A stretch of 64,000 nt of DNA from Mycolicibacter terrae. GTDB taxonomy: Bacteria > Actinomycetota > Actinomycetes > Mycobacteriales > Mycobacteriaceae. Each line of letters starts with the position of its first letter. Positions within the stretch are counted from its first letter, which is position 1. The stretch covers positions 3,224,001 through 3,288,000 of the forward strand of contig NZ_AP022564.1 of assembly GCF_010727125.1 (NCBI RefSeq), given 5' to 3'. The notes under the pieces are model-generated. The model saw only the letters and a program-made list of their open reading frames with translations, made no database searches and was not told the origin of the DNA. Made by a program: the position numbers and the translations under genes. Positions 44,129-57,249 of this stretch are shown in pieces.

Positions 44129-44713
44129 GTGGCCGAGTCGCCGCCGGTACTGGTGGTCGGCCTGGGCAACCCCGGGCCGAACTACGCCCGCACCCGGCAC
44201 AACGTGGGCTTCATGGTCGCCGATCTGCTCGCCGAGCGGATCGGGTCGCCGTTCAAGCTGCACAAGAAGTCCGGGGCCGACGTGGCCACCGGACGGCTGA
44301 GCGGACGTGCGGTGGTACTGGCCCGTCCGCGCTGCTACATGAACGAGTCGGGCCGCCAGGTGGGGCCGCTGGCCAGGTTCTACTCGGTGCCGGTGAGCGG
44401 CATGGTGGTCATTCACGACGATCTCGACTTGGATTTCGGCCGGATCCGGCTCAAACAGGGCGGCGGCGAAGGCGGCCACAACGGGCTGCGCTCCATCGCA
44501 ACCGTGTTGGGCAGCAAGGACTTTCAGCGGGTCCGCTGGGGAATCGGCCGGCCGCCCGGACGTCAGGATCCCGCGGCGTTCGTGCTGCAGGCGTTCGGTG
44601 CGCGTGAGCGCGACGAGGTGCCGACCATCTGCGAGCAGGCCGCCGACGCCACCGAACTACTGATCGAGCTGGGGCTGGAACCGGCCCAGAACATCGTCCA
44701 CGCCTGGGCCTAG
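44129..44713 (+). CDS. pth: Peptidyl-tRNA hydrolase
   Basis: 194 residues from GTG 44129. It recycles tRNA from peptidyl-t[23 protein letters not shown] carries the catalytic His, [11 protein letters not shown] the substrate Asn, and [20 protein letters not shown] followed by GGHNGLRSI the Asp and second Asn. Complete. It ends at a strong inverted repeat. Confidence 0.97.
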   Translation: MAESPPVLVVGLGNPGPNYARTRHNVGFMVADLLAERIGSPFKLHKKSGADVATGRLSGRAVVLARPRCYMNESGRQVGPLARFYSVPVSGMVVIHDDLDLDFGRIRLKQGGGEGGHNGLRSIATVLGSKDFQRVRWGIGRPPGRQDPAAFVLQAFGARERDEVPTICEQAADATELLIELGLEPAQNIVHAWA

Positions 44714-44716
44714 CCC

Positions 44717-44780
44717 CCGCGAGCAGACACAGACTCGCACGAATCGGCCCGCTGGGACGCGATTCTGTGTCTGCTCGCGG
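44717..44780. terminator. Long inverted repeat between convergent pth and fadD
   Basis: CCGCGAGCAGACACAGA (44717-44733) and its exact complement (44764-44780) form a 17-base-pair stem with a 30-base loop in which shorter pairing (CTCGC / GCGAT) continues. It separates two convergent genes. Similar GCGAGCAGAC-type repeats recur in mycobacterial intergenic regions, so it may be a dispersed repeat used as terminator. Confidence 0.65.
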
Positions 44781-44790
44781 AAAGAGGGGT

Positions 44791-46425
44791 CTAGGTGACC
44801 AGGGCGACGGAGTTGGCCCGGCGCAACTTGCCCGACGGGGTCTTGGGGATACTGCCCGGCCCCAGCACCACCACGTTGCGGGGCCGCATGTCGACCTCGG
44901 TGACCACCTCGTGCGCCACCTGGTGCTCGATCCGGCGCACCTCGGCCGGATCCTGCCAGGCGTTGGACTCCACCGCGACCGCGAACGTCTCGCGGGAGTG
45001 CCCGGCGTCCAGGCGCACCGCCACCGCACAGCCCGGCCGCACCCCCTCGACCCGGCCCGCGGCCCGCTCGATGTCGGTCGGGTAGATGTTGCGGCCGGCC
45101 ATGATGATGACGTCCTTGACCCGGCCGCACACCACGACGTGGCCGTTCTCCATCTGGTAGCCCAGGTCCCCGGTGTCATACCAGCCGTGCTCGTCCTGCG
45201 CCGGCAGGAAGCCCGCCATCGTCAGGTACCCCGGGGTCACCGGCTCGCCGCGCAGCTGGATGACGCCCACCCCGCGCGCCGGCAACGCGTTGCCGTTCTC
45301 GTCGACGATCCGGATCTCGATGCCCTTGAGCAGCGGGCCCAGCGATGCCAGCCGCCGGGTGTTGCCCTTGGTGGCCGGCACCGCGCGGCGCAACGCGGCG
45401 AGCAGGTCGGCGTCGATCTCGTCGACGACCAGGCCCGCTCCGCACTTGGAGAACGACACCGCCAGCACCGTCTCGGCCATGCCGTAGGCCGGCAGGATCG
45501 CCTCGGGCTTCAAGCCGAACGGCTTACCGGCGTCGATCAGGTCCTCGACGTCGGCGGGCTCGACCGGCTCGGCGCCCGAGAGCGCGAACCGCAGCGTGGA
45601 CAGGTCGAACTGGCCCGGAGTGGCCTGTTTGCGCAGCCGCTTGGCGAACAGCGCGTAGGCGAAGTTCGGGGCGGCGGTCATGGTGCCCTTGTACTTGTCG
45701 ATCAGCTTGGCCCACAGCAGGGTGTCGCGCAGGAAGTCCATCGGGGTGATCTTGACCAGCTCGGCGCCGAAGTACATCGGCACGGTCAGGAAGCCGATCA
45801 TGCCCATGTCGTGGAAGCACGGCAGCCAGCTGACCATGACGTCCTTGTCGACGTCGTACTCGGCGCTGATGAACATCGCCTCGGCGTTGGAGTAGATGTT
45901 GCGGTGGGTGATCTGCACGGCCTTCGGCGACCCGGTCGATCCGGACGTCAACTGCATCAGCGCCAGGTCGTCCTCACCGGCCTCCACCGGGTCGATCGGG
46001 TCGGCGGCCAGCAGCTCCGCGACGGTCAGGACCTTCAGGCCCTTCTCCTGCAGAATCGGCATCGCGGCCAGGAACGGGTCGGAGATGATCACGGCCTTGG
46101 CGTCGATCATGTCGACGACGGTCATGGTGTCTTCTGCCCATACCGCCAGGTCGGTGCGCGGAGTGGGCTGGTGCAGCATCGTCAGGCTGGCTGCACGTAT
46201 CCAGACGCCCTGCGCGGTGGGGGCGATTTCTACCGGGGCGCCGGCCAGCACACCGACCGCGTCACCCGGGCCGACGCCGGCCGCGGCCAATCCGCCGGCG
46301 ATGCGACGAGCGCGCTCGTGGACCTCGGCCCAGGTGTGCCGGACGGGTTCGTGCGGCTCACCGGTGACCATGCCCTTGGTGGATTCGCGTGCGCTGCGGA
46401 ACATGTTGTCGGTAAACCTGCTCAC
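44791..46425 (-). CDS. pks16: Fatty-acyl-AMP ligase / acyl-CoA synthetase family (Pks16-like)
   Basis: 544 residues of the adenylate-forming superfamily. Motif A3 is [22 protein letters not shown]5 region [14 protein letters not shown]7 [21 protein letters not shown]8 [17 protein letters not shown] and the A10 lysine [31 protein letters not shown] is typical of the FadD/FAAL group. The position between pth and ispE equals Rv1013 (pks16). It activates an acyl chain; the acceptor is unknown. The 250 bases upstream (46426-46675) show no gene and no clear element. Confidence 0.9.
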   Translation of the reverse strand: MSRFTDNMFRSARESTKGMVTGEPHEPVRHTWAEVHERARRIAGGLAAAGVGPGDAVGVLAGAPVEIAPTAQGVWIRAASLTMLHQPTPRTDLAVWAEDTMTVVDMIDAKAVIISDPFLAAMPILQEKGLKVLTVAELLAADPIDPVEAGEDDLALMQLTSGSTGSPKAVQITHRNIYSNAEAMFISAEYDVDKDVMVSWLPCFHDMGMIGFLTVPMYFGAELVKITPMDFLRDTLLWAKLIDKYKGTMTAAPNFAYALFAKRLRKQATPGQFDLSTLRFALSGAEPVEPADVEDLIDAGKPFGLKPEAILPAYGMAETVLAVSFSKCGAGLVVDEIDADLLAALRRAVPATKGNTRRLASLGPLLKGIEIRIVDENGNALPARGVGVIQLRGEPVTPGYLTMAGFLPAQDEHGWYDTGDLGYQMENGHVVVCGRVKDVIIMAGRNIYPTDIERAAGRVEGVRPGCAVAVRLDAGHSRETFAVAVESNAWQDPAEVRRIEHQVAHEVVTEVDMRPRNVVVLGPGSIPKTPSGKLRRANSVALVT

Positions 46426-46675
46426 GACGGCCTCCTAGCCGGCACCGGTACTTTGCCAACGGGCTGAGATTTCATGTTCCACCTGCTGGAGACCACTTGG
46501 CGAGAGGCGCGCACGCACAAATAGGTGGCGTTTGCATCTCGATACCGTAATGTGCGCCCGACCAGATCGGCATACATCTGGTTGGCAGGGAATTCCTGGC
46601 CGCAACTAGTCACCGCGCAGTATCTTAAACTCCTCTTAATCGAGGGGCAAATCTTGGGGCGGATTGGGGCCGCCG

Positions 46676-47638
46676 TCACACTCCGGTCACCGACGACGGC
46701 ACCACCCGGGCACCGTAGACCGGGCCGCTGGCCACCCGCACCGCACGGCCGGCACCGACCGCCGCGAGCTCCACGGCGACATCGGCAGCCGACGCGGCCG
46801 AGGCGCACAGGAACGCACACGTCGGTCCGGAACCGGTCACGATTCCCGACAGCGCACCTGCTTCCACGCCGGCCCGCAGCGTGCGCCGCAAGGCGGGTTT
46901 GAGGCTGACCGCCGCCACCTGCAGGTCATTGCCGAGCAGATCGGCCAGCCGCTGCGGATCACCGGCGGCCAACGCCGCCAGCACCGGCTCGGACTCGCCC
47001 AACTCCGGCAGGGCACGCCCGGTGTCGCGCAGCCGGTCCAGTTCGGCGAAGACCGCGGGCGTGGACAGGCCGCCCTCGGCGAAGGCCAGCACCCAGTGGA
47101 ACGTCTCGCGGGTCAGCACCGTGGCCAGTTCCTCACCGCGGCCGGTGCCCAGTGCGGTGCCGCCGTGCAGGGCGAACGGCACGTCGCTGCCCAGCCGGGC
47201 GGCCAGGGCGTGCAGGTCGCGGCGCGGCACGCCCAGCTCCCAGAGCACGTTCATCCCGACCAGCACCGCCGCGGCATCGGCACTGCCGCCGGCCATGCCG
47301 CCGGCCACCGGGATGGATTTGTCGATCGAGATCGCCACGTCGGGGGCTCGGCCCACGTGCTCGGCCATCAGTTCGGCGGCACGCCAGGCCAGGTTGTGTT
47401 CATCGGTGGGTAGCACGTCGGCGCCCTCGCCGGCGATCCGCAACGACAGCACGTCGGCATCGCGGACGGTCACCTCGTCGACCAGTGACACGGCGTGGAA
47501 AACGGTGGTCAGCTCGTGGTAGCCGTCGTCGCGACGGTCGCCGACGGCCAGGTGGAGGTTGAGCTTTCCCGGCGCCCGCACGGTGACCGACCCGGTCGGG
47601 GACCACTCGGTGGCGGCATTTCCGTCGGATGCGGTCAC
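46676..47638 (-). CDS. ispE: 4-diphosphocytidyl-2-C-methyl-D-erythritol kinase
   Basis: 320 residues, GHMP kinase of the non-mevalonate isoprenoid pathway. [20 protein letters not shown] is motif 1, [21 protein letters not shown] the ATP-binding motif 2, and [15 protein letters not shown] motif 3. In M. tuberculosis ispE is the third gene of an rpfB-ksgA-ispE operon; here a PE-PPE hydrolase gene and a kinase gene lie in between, and ispE begins 34 bases after the PE-PPE gene. Confidence 0.96.
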   Translation of the reverse strand: MTASDGNAATEWSPTGSVTVRAPGKLNLHLAVGDRRDDGYHELTTVFHAVSLVDEVTVRDADVLSLRIAGEGADVLPTDEHNLAWRAAELMAEHVGRAPDVAISIDKSIPVAGGMAGGSADAAAVLVGMNVLWELGVPRRDLHALAARLGSDVPFALHGGTALGTGRGEELATVLTRETFHWVLAFAEGGLSTPAVFAELDRLRDTGRALPELGESEPVLAALAAGDPQRLADLLGNDLQVAAVSLKPALRRTLRAGVEAGALSGIVTGSGPTCAFLCASAASAADVAVELAAVGAGRAVRVASGPVYGARVVPSSVTGV

Positions 47639-47672
47639 GCCGATGAGACTAGCGGGTGCATCCGTGCGGGCC

Positions 47673-49151
47673 TTATCCGAACAGATCGGCGAAGTCGGCC
47701 TGGATCGAGCTCAGCGCACTGCTCATCACCATGAACTCGAAGCCGGCCGCCATGGTGACCAGCCCGGTGGTGGCCGCCAGCGGCAGGCCGATCGCGTTGA
47801 GCAGGTCACCCGACGCCAACTCTTGGGCGAACAACGTCGCGCTGTAGGCCGGCAGGGTGGTGATCAAGGAGTTGAGGATGTCGGCGGTCGGCAGCAGCGT
47901 GCTGTACAGGGTCGCGCTGGCACTGGTGAGCGTGTTGACGATGTCGGTCAGGCTGGGCATGACGAAATCCGCACTGCCCAGGCCGAAACCCAACAGGTCC
48001 GCTGCGCTGCTCGACGAGAGGTTCTGCAGGTCGTCGGTGAAGTCGGTCCAGCCCTGCTGCGCGCCGTTGACCAGGGCGGTGAACACATCTTGGAGGCTGA
48101 CGTCCGGGAACACGCCGAACGGGGTGGACACATCGGCCGGCCCCTGGGACCAGCCGTGCTCGATGTCCCCGTAGCCGAGGTTGACCAGCACCCGCAGGCT
48201 CGGCTGCAGCAGGTCGGCGATCGCGTTGCCGAATCCGCTGCCACGCAACGGCTGCAGTAGCGGCAGGTCCTCGGTGGGGATCATGAAGTACTGGGTGTTA
48301 CCGGTGTAGTCGTCGCTGACCGGCAGCTCGATGGCCGACGCCAGCTGCTCGTCGGTCAGCGTCGGGTAGGTGCCGTGCACGTACATGATGCCCATGAAGG
48401 CGTTGAGGTCCGATATGAAGTTCAGCGGGTATTTGGGGAAGTCGGCGAAGCCGTCGTACTCCTGGGTGTAGAACGCGGTCTCCCACGGGGTGTCGGCCGG
48501 GGTGCCGCCGTTGAAGGTGACGCCGAGGCTGGGCAGCGTCAGCTCCGGCAGGTTCGGGTTGATGCTGGTCAGGTCGAAGCGGGACAGCAGACCGCCGTCA
48601 GGGGTGCTGGGGCTGCCCAGCATCACGAAGGACAGCTGATCGGCGTCCGGCCGCTCGGCCTCGGGCAGGCTCAGCAGCTGCTTGATCTCCATCGCATTGA
48701 TGACACCGCTCTGCGAATAGCCCAGCACGACAAGGTTATTGCCGGCGGCGGTCTCGTCCATGATCTTCTGGTGCAAAATCGAGACGCCCTGGGCCAGCGA
48801 GGTGTCCAGGGGCAGCGACTTCACGCCGGTGAGCGGGTAGAGGCCCTCCGGGGTGAACAGCGGGTTGGTGACGTCCACCGGGAACAGCGGTTGGCCGGCG
48901 AACTTGGGCGTCGCGGGGTCCAGGAACCGATCGGTGAGGGCGGCCAGGTACTGCGGCGGTGGGACGGGCAACCCGCTGCCACCCATGATCCACGACTCGG
49001 TGTCCAGCAAAGTCGCCTGGGCCACCACGGTTTTCGCGCTCGCTGTCACCCCGGGCGTCACCGCGGGCGCCGCCCCGAGCGCGAGGATGCCGGCGAGAGC
49101 CAGGGGCACGGCACCCCAGGTGCGCAGGTCAGGCCGGGACAGCGTTGTCAT
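47673..49151 (-). CDS. PE-PPE domain serine hydrolase, secreted
   Basis: 492 residues. A signal peptide ([20 protein letters not shown]) precedes a PE-PPE domain, an alpha/beta hydrolase of the cutinase-like type. [20 protein letters not shown] holds the nucleophile Ser in GxSxS; the family Asp and His should lie in [13 protein letters not shown] and IEHGWSQGP. The C-terminal 130 residues are rich in Ser/Thr/Leu and may bind membranes. No PE or PPE targeting domain is attached, so it uses the general secretion path. It is divergent from the kinase gene and inserted relative to M. tuberculosis. Confidence 0.85.
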   Translation of the reverse strand: MTTLSRPDLRTWGAVPLALAGILALGAAPAVTPGVTASAKTVVAQATLLDTESWIMGGSGLPVPPPQYLAALTDRFLDPATPKFAGQPLFPVDVTNPLFTPEGLYPLTGVKSLPLDTSLAQGVSILHQKIMDETAAGNNLVVLGYSQSGVINAMEIKQLLSLPEAERPDADQLSFVMLGSPSTPDGGLLSRFDLTSINPNLPELTLPSLGVTFNGGTPADTPWETAFYTQEYDGFADFPKYPLNFISDLNAFMGIMYVHGTYPTLTDEQLASAIELPVSDDYTGNTQYFMIPTEDLPLLQPLRGSGFGNAIADLLQPSLRVLVNLGYGDIEHGWSQGPADVSTPFGVFPDVSLQDVFTALVNGAQQGWTDFTDDLQNLSSSSAADLLGFGLGSADFVMPSLTDIVNTLTSASATLYSTLLPTADILNSLITTLPAYSATLFAQELASGDLLNAIGLPLAATTGLVTMAAGFEFMVMSSALSSIQADFADLFG

Positions 49152-50076
49152 AGCGAACCTCCCAAGATGACGGTCGGATGATTATTGCGCTGTGTCAGCG
49201 AAATGTCATCCATTTTTAGCTATTCGATCATCTGTTTCTTAGCTTGCCCGGTATCGGCGCACTAGGGCGCCGAAGTCGGTGCCGCCGCCATAACCTGGAG
49301 AACATGGGTGAGGCCGGCGGGGACTACGACGGCTACCTGATCGACCGGGAGGTCGGGCGCGGGGGGCATGCCACCGTGTACCTGGCCCATCACTGCCCAC
49401 CGCGGGCCGATCCCGACCCGCCGGTGGCTCTGAAGGTCCTCGACGAATCGCACCGCACCCCCGTCGAGCAGGCCCGGCTGGAACGCGAGTTCGAGTTCGC
49501 GCGCGTCCTCGACCACCCCAACATCGTCACGGTCTACGGCCTCGGGTCGTTCTGGCTGGCGATGCAGTTCGTCGACGGCGGAAAGTCGACCGGCCTGCAG
49601 ACGTTGCCGGACCAATTGACCGCACTGGCCCAGATCGCCGACGCCCTCGACTACGCCCACCGCCGCGGCATCGTGCACAGCGACGTCAAACCCGCCAACA
49701 TCCTGATCCCCGCGGACTTCCCGCGCAGCGGGGCGGTGCTGACCGATTTCGGTTCGGCCCACGCGGTTGTCGAGGACGCCCGGCCGCGACTCCGAAAGCC
49801 CCGACATGCCGGCAACCCCGAGGTCTCGCTGCCCTACGCCGCGCCGGAGATCCTGTGCGGCAAGGCCCCGTCGGCCGCCACCGACGAATACGCGCTGGCC
49901 TGTACCGCGGTCGAGTTACTCACCGGGGCGCCGCCCTTCCCCGCGCCGAGCGCGGCCGAGCTGGTGGATGCGCACCTGCGGTCGCTGCCACCGCCGGTCT
50001 CGGAGGCGTTCGGCCCGGCGGCCCGGGCCCTCGACGTGGTGGTGGAGCGGGCAATGGCGAAATTCCCGGCCCGGCG

Positions 50077-52277
<2,201 letters not shown>

Positions 52278-53123
52278 TCACGGCAAGTCGTACACCCGAC
52301 GGGCGTTGCGGCTCGTGACCTGCGCCAGTTCGGCTGCCGACACCCCCAGCAGCTCGGCCAGCGCACGCACAGTGTATGGCAGGCAGTACGGCTCGTTGGG
52401 TGCGCCACGGTAGGGGTGCGGGGTCAGAAACGGGGCGTCGGTCTCCACCAGCAACTGCTCGGCCGGGATCGACGGAACGGCTTCCCGCAGGTCACGGGCG
52501 TTTTTGAAGCTGACTGTGCCGGACAGGCTCAGCATCCAGCCGGCGTCGACGCAGGTGTGAGCCATCTCGGGGCCCGACGAGAAACAGTGGAAGATCACCG
52601 TCTCGGGAGCGCCCTCGGCGCGCAACACGTCCAGTATCGCGGCGTCGGCGTCGCGGTTGTGGATCATCAGCGGCTTGCCGGTGCGTTTGGCCAGGTCGAT
52701 GTGCCAGGCGAAGGCCTCGCGCTGGGTGCGCGGGTCGGCGCAGCCCTCCAGGCGGCCCGGCCAGTACAGGTCCAGCCCGGTCTCGCCGACCGCCACCACC
52801 CGCGGGTGGGCGACCAGCGCTTCGATCTCGGTGCGGGCGTCGCCGGTCAGGGCATCGGCGCGGGTGGGGTGCAGAGCCACCGCGGCATAGACCCGCTCGT
52901 CGGCGTCGGCGGCCCGGGTCACCCAGCGCGCCGAATCCAGGTCATCGGCAACGGTCACCACGGCCTGCACCCCGGCGGCGGCGGCCCGGTCCATGATCGC
53001 GCGCAGCGTGGAGTCGTCGTCGGCGCCGCAGGCATCCAGGTGGGTGTGCGCGTCGACCAGCGGACTCAGCGGCTCCGGCGCGGGCGGTGGAGTTTTGGCT
53101 GATCGTTTCGAGCTCACCCGCAC
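52278..53123 (-). CDS. tatD: TatD family metal-dependent DNase
   Basis: 281 residues; start GTG 53123 or GTG 53117. Metal-ligand motifs [14 protein letters not shown] (HxH), [13 protein letters not shown] (Glu), [10 protein letters not shown] (His), [13 protein letters not shown] (His) and [11 protein letters not shown] (Asp) are complete. TatD enzymes are 3'-5' exonucleases acting in DNA repair. It is divergent from metG, only 18 bases apart, and placed like Rv1008c. Confidence 0.94.
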   Translation of the reverse strand: MRVSSKRSAKTPPPAPEPLSPLVDAHTHLDACGADDDSTLRAIMDRAAAAGVQAVVTVADDLDSARWVTRAADADERVYAAVALHPTRADALTGDARTEIEALVAHPRVVAVGETGLDLYWPGRLEGCADPRTQREAFAWHIDLAKRTGKPLMIHNRDADAAILDVLRAEGAPETVIFHCFSSGPEMAHTCVDAGWMLSLSGTVSFKNARDLREAVPSIPAEQLLVETDAPFLTPHPYRGAPNEPYCLPYTVRALAELLGVSAAELAQVTSRNARRVYDLP

Positions 53124-53141
53124 ACCATAGGGTGGGGAGCG

Positions 53142-54692
53142 ATGAGCACGATGCAGCCCTTCTACGTCACCACCGCGATCACCTACCCCAACGGTGACCC
53201 GCACATCGGCCACGCCTACGAGTACATCGCCACCGACGCGATCGCCCGGTTCCACCGGCTCGACGGGTTCGACGTGCGGTATCTGACCGGCACCGACGAG
53301 CACGGGCTGAAGATGGCCGAAACCGCCGCCGCCGAAGGTATTCCGACCGCGGAACTGGCCCGGCGCAACTCCGATGTGTTCGAGCGTCTGCAGCGTAAGC
53401 TCAACATCTCCTTCGACCGGTTCATCCGCACCACCGACCCCGATCACCTGGAGGCCTCCAAGGCGATCTGGCAACGCATGGTCGACGCCGGGGACATCTA
53501 CCTGGACGCCTACTCGGGCTGGTACTCGGTGCGCGACGAGCGGTTCTTCACCGAGGGCGAGACCCGGGCGCTCGACGACGGTACGCGGGTGGCGGCCGAA
53601 ACCGGGGCGCCGGTGACCTGGACCGAGGAGCAGACCTACTTCTTCCGGCTGTCGGCCTACACCGACCGGTTGCTGGCGCACTATGAGGCCAACCCGGGTT
53701 TCATCGCCCCCGAGGTGCGCCGCAATGAGGTGGTCAGCTTCGTCTCCGGCGGGCTGCGCGACCTGTCGATCTCCCGCACCTCGTTCGACTGGGGTGTGCC
53801 GGTGCCCGGCCACCCCGACCACGTGATGTACGTCTGGGTGGACGCCCTGACCAACTATCTGACCGGGGTCGGCTACCCCGACACCGACTCCGAGTCCTTC
53901 CGCCGGTACTGGCCGGCCGATCTACACATGATCGGCAAGGACATCATCCGATTCCATACCGTGTACTGGCCGGCGTTTCTGATGTCGGCCGGAATCGAGC
54001 TGCCGCGCAAGGTTTTCGCGCACGGTTTCCTGCTCAACAGCGGCGAGAAGATGAGCAAGTCGGTGGGCAACGTCATCGACCCGGCCGAGTTCGTCGAGAA
54101 GTTCGGTGTCGACCAGGTGCGCTATTTCCTGCTGCGGGAAATCCCGTTCGGCCAGGACGGCAGTATTTCCGAAGAGGCGATGATCAGCCGGGTCAACGCC
54201 GATTTGGCCAACGAGCTGGGTAACCTGGCGCAGCGGTCGCTGTCGATGGTGGCCAAGAACCTCGACGGGGTGGTGCCCGAGCCGGTCGCGCCGACCGGAG
54301 ACGACGAGGAACTGCTCGCGCTGGCCGACGGGTTGCTGGAGAAGGTGCGGGCGGCATTCGGCACCCAGGCCATGCACCTGGGGCTGGAGGCGATCTGGCT
54401 GATGCTGGGCGCGGCCAACCGGTATTTCTCCGCCCACGAACCCTGGAAGCTGGCCAAGAGCGAATCCGCGGCGGATCGGGCCCGCTTCGGCACCGTTTTG
54501 TACACCACGCTCGAGGTGGTGCGCATCGCGGCGCTGCTGGTGCAGCCGGTGATGCCCGAATCGGCGGGCAAGCTGCTGGACCTGCTGGGTCAGCCGAGCG
54601 AGCAGCGGATGTTCACCGCCGTAGCCGGGCGGCTGGCGCCGGGCCGGACACTGCCGGCCCCGTCCGGGGTGTTCCCGCGCTACCAGCCGTGA
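53142..54692 (+). CDS. metG: Methionyl-tRNA synthetase
   Basis: 516 residues, class I synthetase. The HIGH motif is [18 protein letters not shown] and KMSKS is [13 protein letters not shown]. The single Asp/Glu-rich connective-peptide type and absence of a C-terminal tRNA-binding domain match the mycobacterial form. Start ATG with AGGGTGGGG upstream. Complete. Confidence 0.97.
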   Translation: MSTMQPFYVTTAITYPNGDPHIGHAYEYIATDAIARFHRLDGFDVRYLTGTDEHGLKMAETAAAEGIPTAELARRNSDVFERLQRKLNISFDRFIRTTDPDHLEASKAIWQRMVDAGDIYLDAYSGWYSVRDERFFTEGETRALDDGTRVAAETGAPVTWTEEQTYFFRLSAYTDRLLAHYEANPGFIAPEVRRNEVVSFVSGGLRDLSISRTSFDWGVPVPGHPDHVMYVWVDALTNYLTGVGYPDTDSESFRRYWPADLHMIGKDIIRFHTVYWPAFLMSAGIELPRKVFAHGFLLNSGEKMSKSVGNVIDPAEFVEKFGVDQVRYFLLREIPFGQDGSISEEAMISRVNADLANELGNLAQRSLSMVAKNLDGVVPEPVAPTGDDEELLALADGLLEKVRAAFGTQAMHLGLEAIWLMLGAANRYFSAHEPWKLAKSESAADRARFGTVLYTTLEVVRIAALLVQPVMPESAGKLLDLLGQPSEQRMFTAVAGRLAPGRTLPAPSGVFPRYQP

Positions 54693-54707
54693 GGCCCGCG
54701 GACCTGC

Positions 54708-55061
54708 CTACTGCGGGTCCAGCCGTACGAGAACCTTCACCCGGCCCTGCTCGTCGCGTTCTGCGACGGCGTGCCCGGACCGGTCGGCTCCGTCGAGCCG
54801 GATCTTCAACGCCGCGCCGTCCCCGGAGAAGTTGCGCCACCAGGTCTTCGCATCGGGCAGGGCGACCCCGATGGTGACCTGATCACCGCTGCGCCAGTAA
54901 CCCACCGGAAGACTGAAGGTCTGCCCGGACCGCCGCCCGACGTAGCTGATCATGGTGAGCCGCCGGCCCAACCGCGGACCGAGCAGCGGCGCGGTGACCA
55001 GCGACGTCGTCACCGCGTTGAACGCCCGGATGAACATCCGCGCCGGCCCGCCAAACCCCAT
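54708..55061 (-). CDS. F420-dependent nitroreductase/quinone-reductase (Ddn-like) family protein
   Basis: 117 residues. LTMISYVGRRSGQTFSLPVGYW is the typical Ddn-type signature (xxTTxGRKSGxxxxxPL), followed by WWRNFSGDGAALKIRLDG, where the Ddn family has WxxNLxAxP. The Trp-Trp-Arg-Asn segment is conserved. Probably an F420H2-dependent reductase or F420-binding protein; the short N-terminus has a hydrophobic helix. It is convergent with metG and divergent from the oxidoreductase gene. Confidence 0.78.
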   Translation of the reverse strand: MGFGGPARMFIRAFNAVTTSLVTAPLLGPRLGRRLTMISYVGRRSGQTFSLPVGYWRSGDQVTIGVALPDAKTWWRNFSGDGAALKIRLDGADRSGHAVAERDEQGRVKVLVRLDPQ

Positions 55062-55096
55062 GGCCCCACAGTACGGCGGTGAACCAGCTCACAATC

Positions 55097-55123
55097 TGTC
55101 ACAGACGGGCGGTCCGCGGTGTC
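55097..55123 (+). promoter_or_regulatory. ECF41-type promoter
   Basis: TGTCACA (55097-55103), 16 bases, then TGTC (55120-55123), 33 bases before ATG 55157. Published ECF41 sigma factors recognise TGTCACA-N16-CGTC; only the first -10 base differs. The downstream operon encodes an ECF41-type sigma factor, so this is a likely autoregulated promoter. Confidence 0.7.
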
Positions 55124-55156
55124 TTGAGGGCATAACCCGAGAGACAGGAGCACCTC

Positions 55157-56335
55157 ATGACCCGCATCCAGGTCGTCATCGTCGGCGGCGGCTACGCCGG
55201 CACCCTGGCAGCCAACCGGCTGCGCCAGCACCCGGACGTCGACATCACCCTGGTCAACCCGCGCCCGGCCTTCGTCGAGCGGATCCGGCTGCACCAGTAC
55301 GTCGCCGGCACCGGGACGGCCACCATCGACTACCCCGAACTGCTGGGCGACGGAGTCCGGCTGCTGGTCGACTCCGCCACCCGGATCGACGCCGCCGATC
55401 GGCGCATCCACCTGGCCTCGGGCACCGTGCTGCGCTACGACTACCTCATCTACGCGGTGGGCAGCACCGGCGCGATCACCCCGGCCGTTCCCGGCGCCGC
55501 CGAATTCGCTTATTCCATCGGCGAATTCGAGTCCGCGGCCCGGCTGCTGACCCGGCTCGGCGAGCTGGCACCGGACGCCTCGGTAACCGTGGTGGGTGGT
55601 GGACTGACCGGAATCGAGGCGGCCTCCGAACTGGCCGGACAGGGGCGGCCGGTGACCCTGGTCTGCGGCGAAGTGCTGGGGCCGTCCCTGCACGCGGCGG
55701 GCCGGCGCTCGGTGGCCAAGGCACTGCGCAAGCTGGGTGTCGACGTGCGCGAGGCGGCGGTCGTCGCCGAAGTGCGGGCCGACGCGCTGGTGCTGCGCGA
55801 CGGCACCGTGCTGCCCAGCGCGGTGACGGTCTGGACGGCGGGCTTCGGCGTGCCGGATCTGGCCGCGGCCAGTGGACTGGCCACCGACGCGTTGGGCCGG
55901 CTGCTCACCGACGAGACCCTGACCAGTGTCGACAACCCGTGGATCATGGCGGCCGGGGATGCGGTCGCGCCCGCGGGCCAGCCGTTGCGGATGAGCTGCC
56001 AGGCCGCACTGCCGTTGGGCGCCCAAGCCGCCAACACCGTGTTGGCCCGCATCGCCGGCACCTCACCGGTCGCAGTGGATCAGGCGTTCGCCGCCCAGTG
56101 CATCAGCGTGGGCCGCGATGCGGCGACCGTGCAGTTGTCCCGCCGCGACGACACCCCGATCAAGGCGTTCGTCGGCGGCCGGCTCGGCGCCGTGGTCAAG
56201 GAGTCGATCTGCAAGTACACGGTGAAGTGGATTCGCGATGAGGCGACCAAGCCGGGCTCGTACCGTTGGATGAAGGGCGGCACCCGGGCGGCCCGGATCG
56301 CACAGGAACAAGCGGAACGGGGGGCTGCGGTGTGA
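55157..56335 (+). CDS. FAD-dependent pyridine nucleotide-disulfide-type oxidoreductase
   Basis: 392 residues. VIVGGGYAGTLAANRL is the FAD-binding GxGxxG motif, VTVVGGGLTGIEAASELAG the NAD(P)H-binding one, and NPWIMAAGDAVAP the second FAD contact. No redox Cys pair is seen; the layout is that of NDH-2 or ferredoxin-reductase-like enzymes. Its stop overlaps the sigma factor start by four bases (GTGA). Oxidoreductases of this kind are one of the usual partners encoded with ECF41 sigma factors and are thought to be their targets. GGAG lies before ATG 55157. Confidence 0.88.
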   Translation: MTRIQVVIVGGGYAGTLAANRLRQHPDVDITLVNPRPAFVERIRLHQYVAGTGTATIDYPELLGDGVRLLVDSATRIDAADRRIHLASGTVLRYDYLIYAVGSTGAITPAVPGAAEFAYSIGEFESAARLLTRLGELAPDASVTVVGGGLTGIEAASELAGQGRPVTLVCGEVLGPSLHAAGRRSVAKALRKLGVDVREAAVVAEVRADALVLRDGTVLPSAVTVWTAGFGVPDLAAASGLATDALGRLLTDETLTSVDNPWIMAAGDAVAPAGQPLRMSCQAALPLGAQAANTVLARIAGTSPVAVDQAFAAQCISVGRDAATVQLSRRDDTPIKAFVGGRLGAVVKESICKYTVKWIRDEATKPGSYRWMKGGTRAARIAQEQAERGAAV

Positions 56336-57228
56336 GAAGCGAACACGCCGATCGGTTCACCGAGTTACGGCCGCTGCTGTTCACCATCGCCTACGAGATC
56401 CTCGGCTCGGCAACCGAATCCGACGATGTGCTGCAGGACAGCTACCTGCGGTGGGCGGAAGTGGATCTGGCGGGGGTGCACGACACCAAGGCTTATCTGG
56501 CCCAGCTGGTCACCCGCCAGGCACTCAACGCACTGCGGGCGGGTGCCCGGCGCCGGGAGGAATACGTCGGCCCATGGCTGCCCGAGCCGCTGCTGCTCGA
56601 CGAGCAGGATCCCTCGGCCGACGTCGTGCTCGCCGAGTCGGTGTCGATGGCGATGCTGGTGGTGCTGGAGACGCTCAGCCCCGAGGAGCGGGCGGTGTTC
56701 GTGCTGCGCGAGGTGTTCGGGTTCGACTACGGCGAGATCGCGGCCGCGGTGGACAAGTCGCCCACCGCGGCGCGTCAGGTCGCGCATCGGGCCCGGGGCC
56801 ACGTCCAGGCCCGGCGGCCCCGGTTCACCCCGGTGGACCCGGCCGAGAACGCCCGCATCACCGAACAGTTCATGACCGCGGCCGCCGGCGGCGACATCTC
56901 GGCCGTGTTGTCGATGCTGGCGCCCGATGTGGTGTGGACCGCCGACAGCGGCGGCAAGGCCAGTGCGGCGCGGCGGCCGGTCGTCGGAGCCGACAAGGTC
57001 GCCCGGACGGTCATCGGGCTGTTGCGGCAGGGCGCGCAGATGCCGGGTGTTCGGGTGGACATCGGAGTCTGCAACTCCGCCCCGGCGGTACTGCTCTACA
57101 GCGCCGACGTCCTGGAGGGCGTGTTCACCGTCGAGATCGTCGACGGCCTGATCACCAACTTCTACGCGATGCGCAACCCGGACAAGCTGGCGGCGGTGGC
57201 CGCTGCCCGGGAGATCACCCGCAGCTGA
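56332..57228 (+). CDS. ECF41-group sigma factor (SigJ-like) with SnoaL-like C-terminal domain
   Basis: 298 residues from GTG 56332. Region 2: LRPLLFTIAYEILGSATESDDV and TKAYLAQLVTRQALNALR; region 4: LSPEERAVFVLREVFGFDYGEI with VDKSPTAARQVAHRARGHV. Residues about 175-298 form a SnoaL_2/NTF2-like extension typical of ECF41, including the WTADSGGKASAARRPVVG element (DGGGK-like), which controls activity in place of an anti-sigma factor. It is coupled to the oxidoreductase gene. Confidence 0.9.
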   Translation: MRSEHADRFTELRPLLFTIAYEILGSATESDDVLQDSYLRWAEVDLAGVHDTKAYLAQLVTRQALNALRAGARRREEYVGPWLPEPLLLDEQDPSADVVLAESVSMAMLVVLETLSPEERAVFVLREVFGFDYGEIAAAVDKSPTAARQVAHRARGHVQARRPRFTPVDPAENARITEQFMTAAAGGDISAVLSMLAPDVVWTADSGGKASAARRPVVGADKVARTVIGLLRQGAQMPGVRVDIGVCNSAPAVLLYSADVLEGVFTVEIVDGLITNFYAMRNPDKLAAVAAAREITRS

Positions 57229-57249
57229 AACGTCTGACAAGCTAGAGCG

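Noticed and set aside
46426..46675. Possible small gene or RNA in the 250-base gap upstream of pks16
   Set aside because: No convincing ribosome site, frame or hairpin; probably only promoter DNA.
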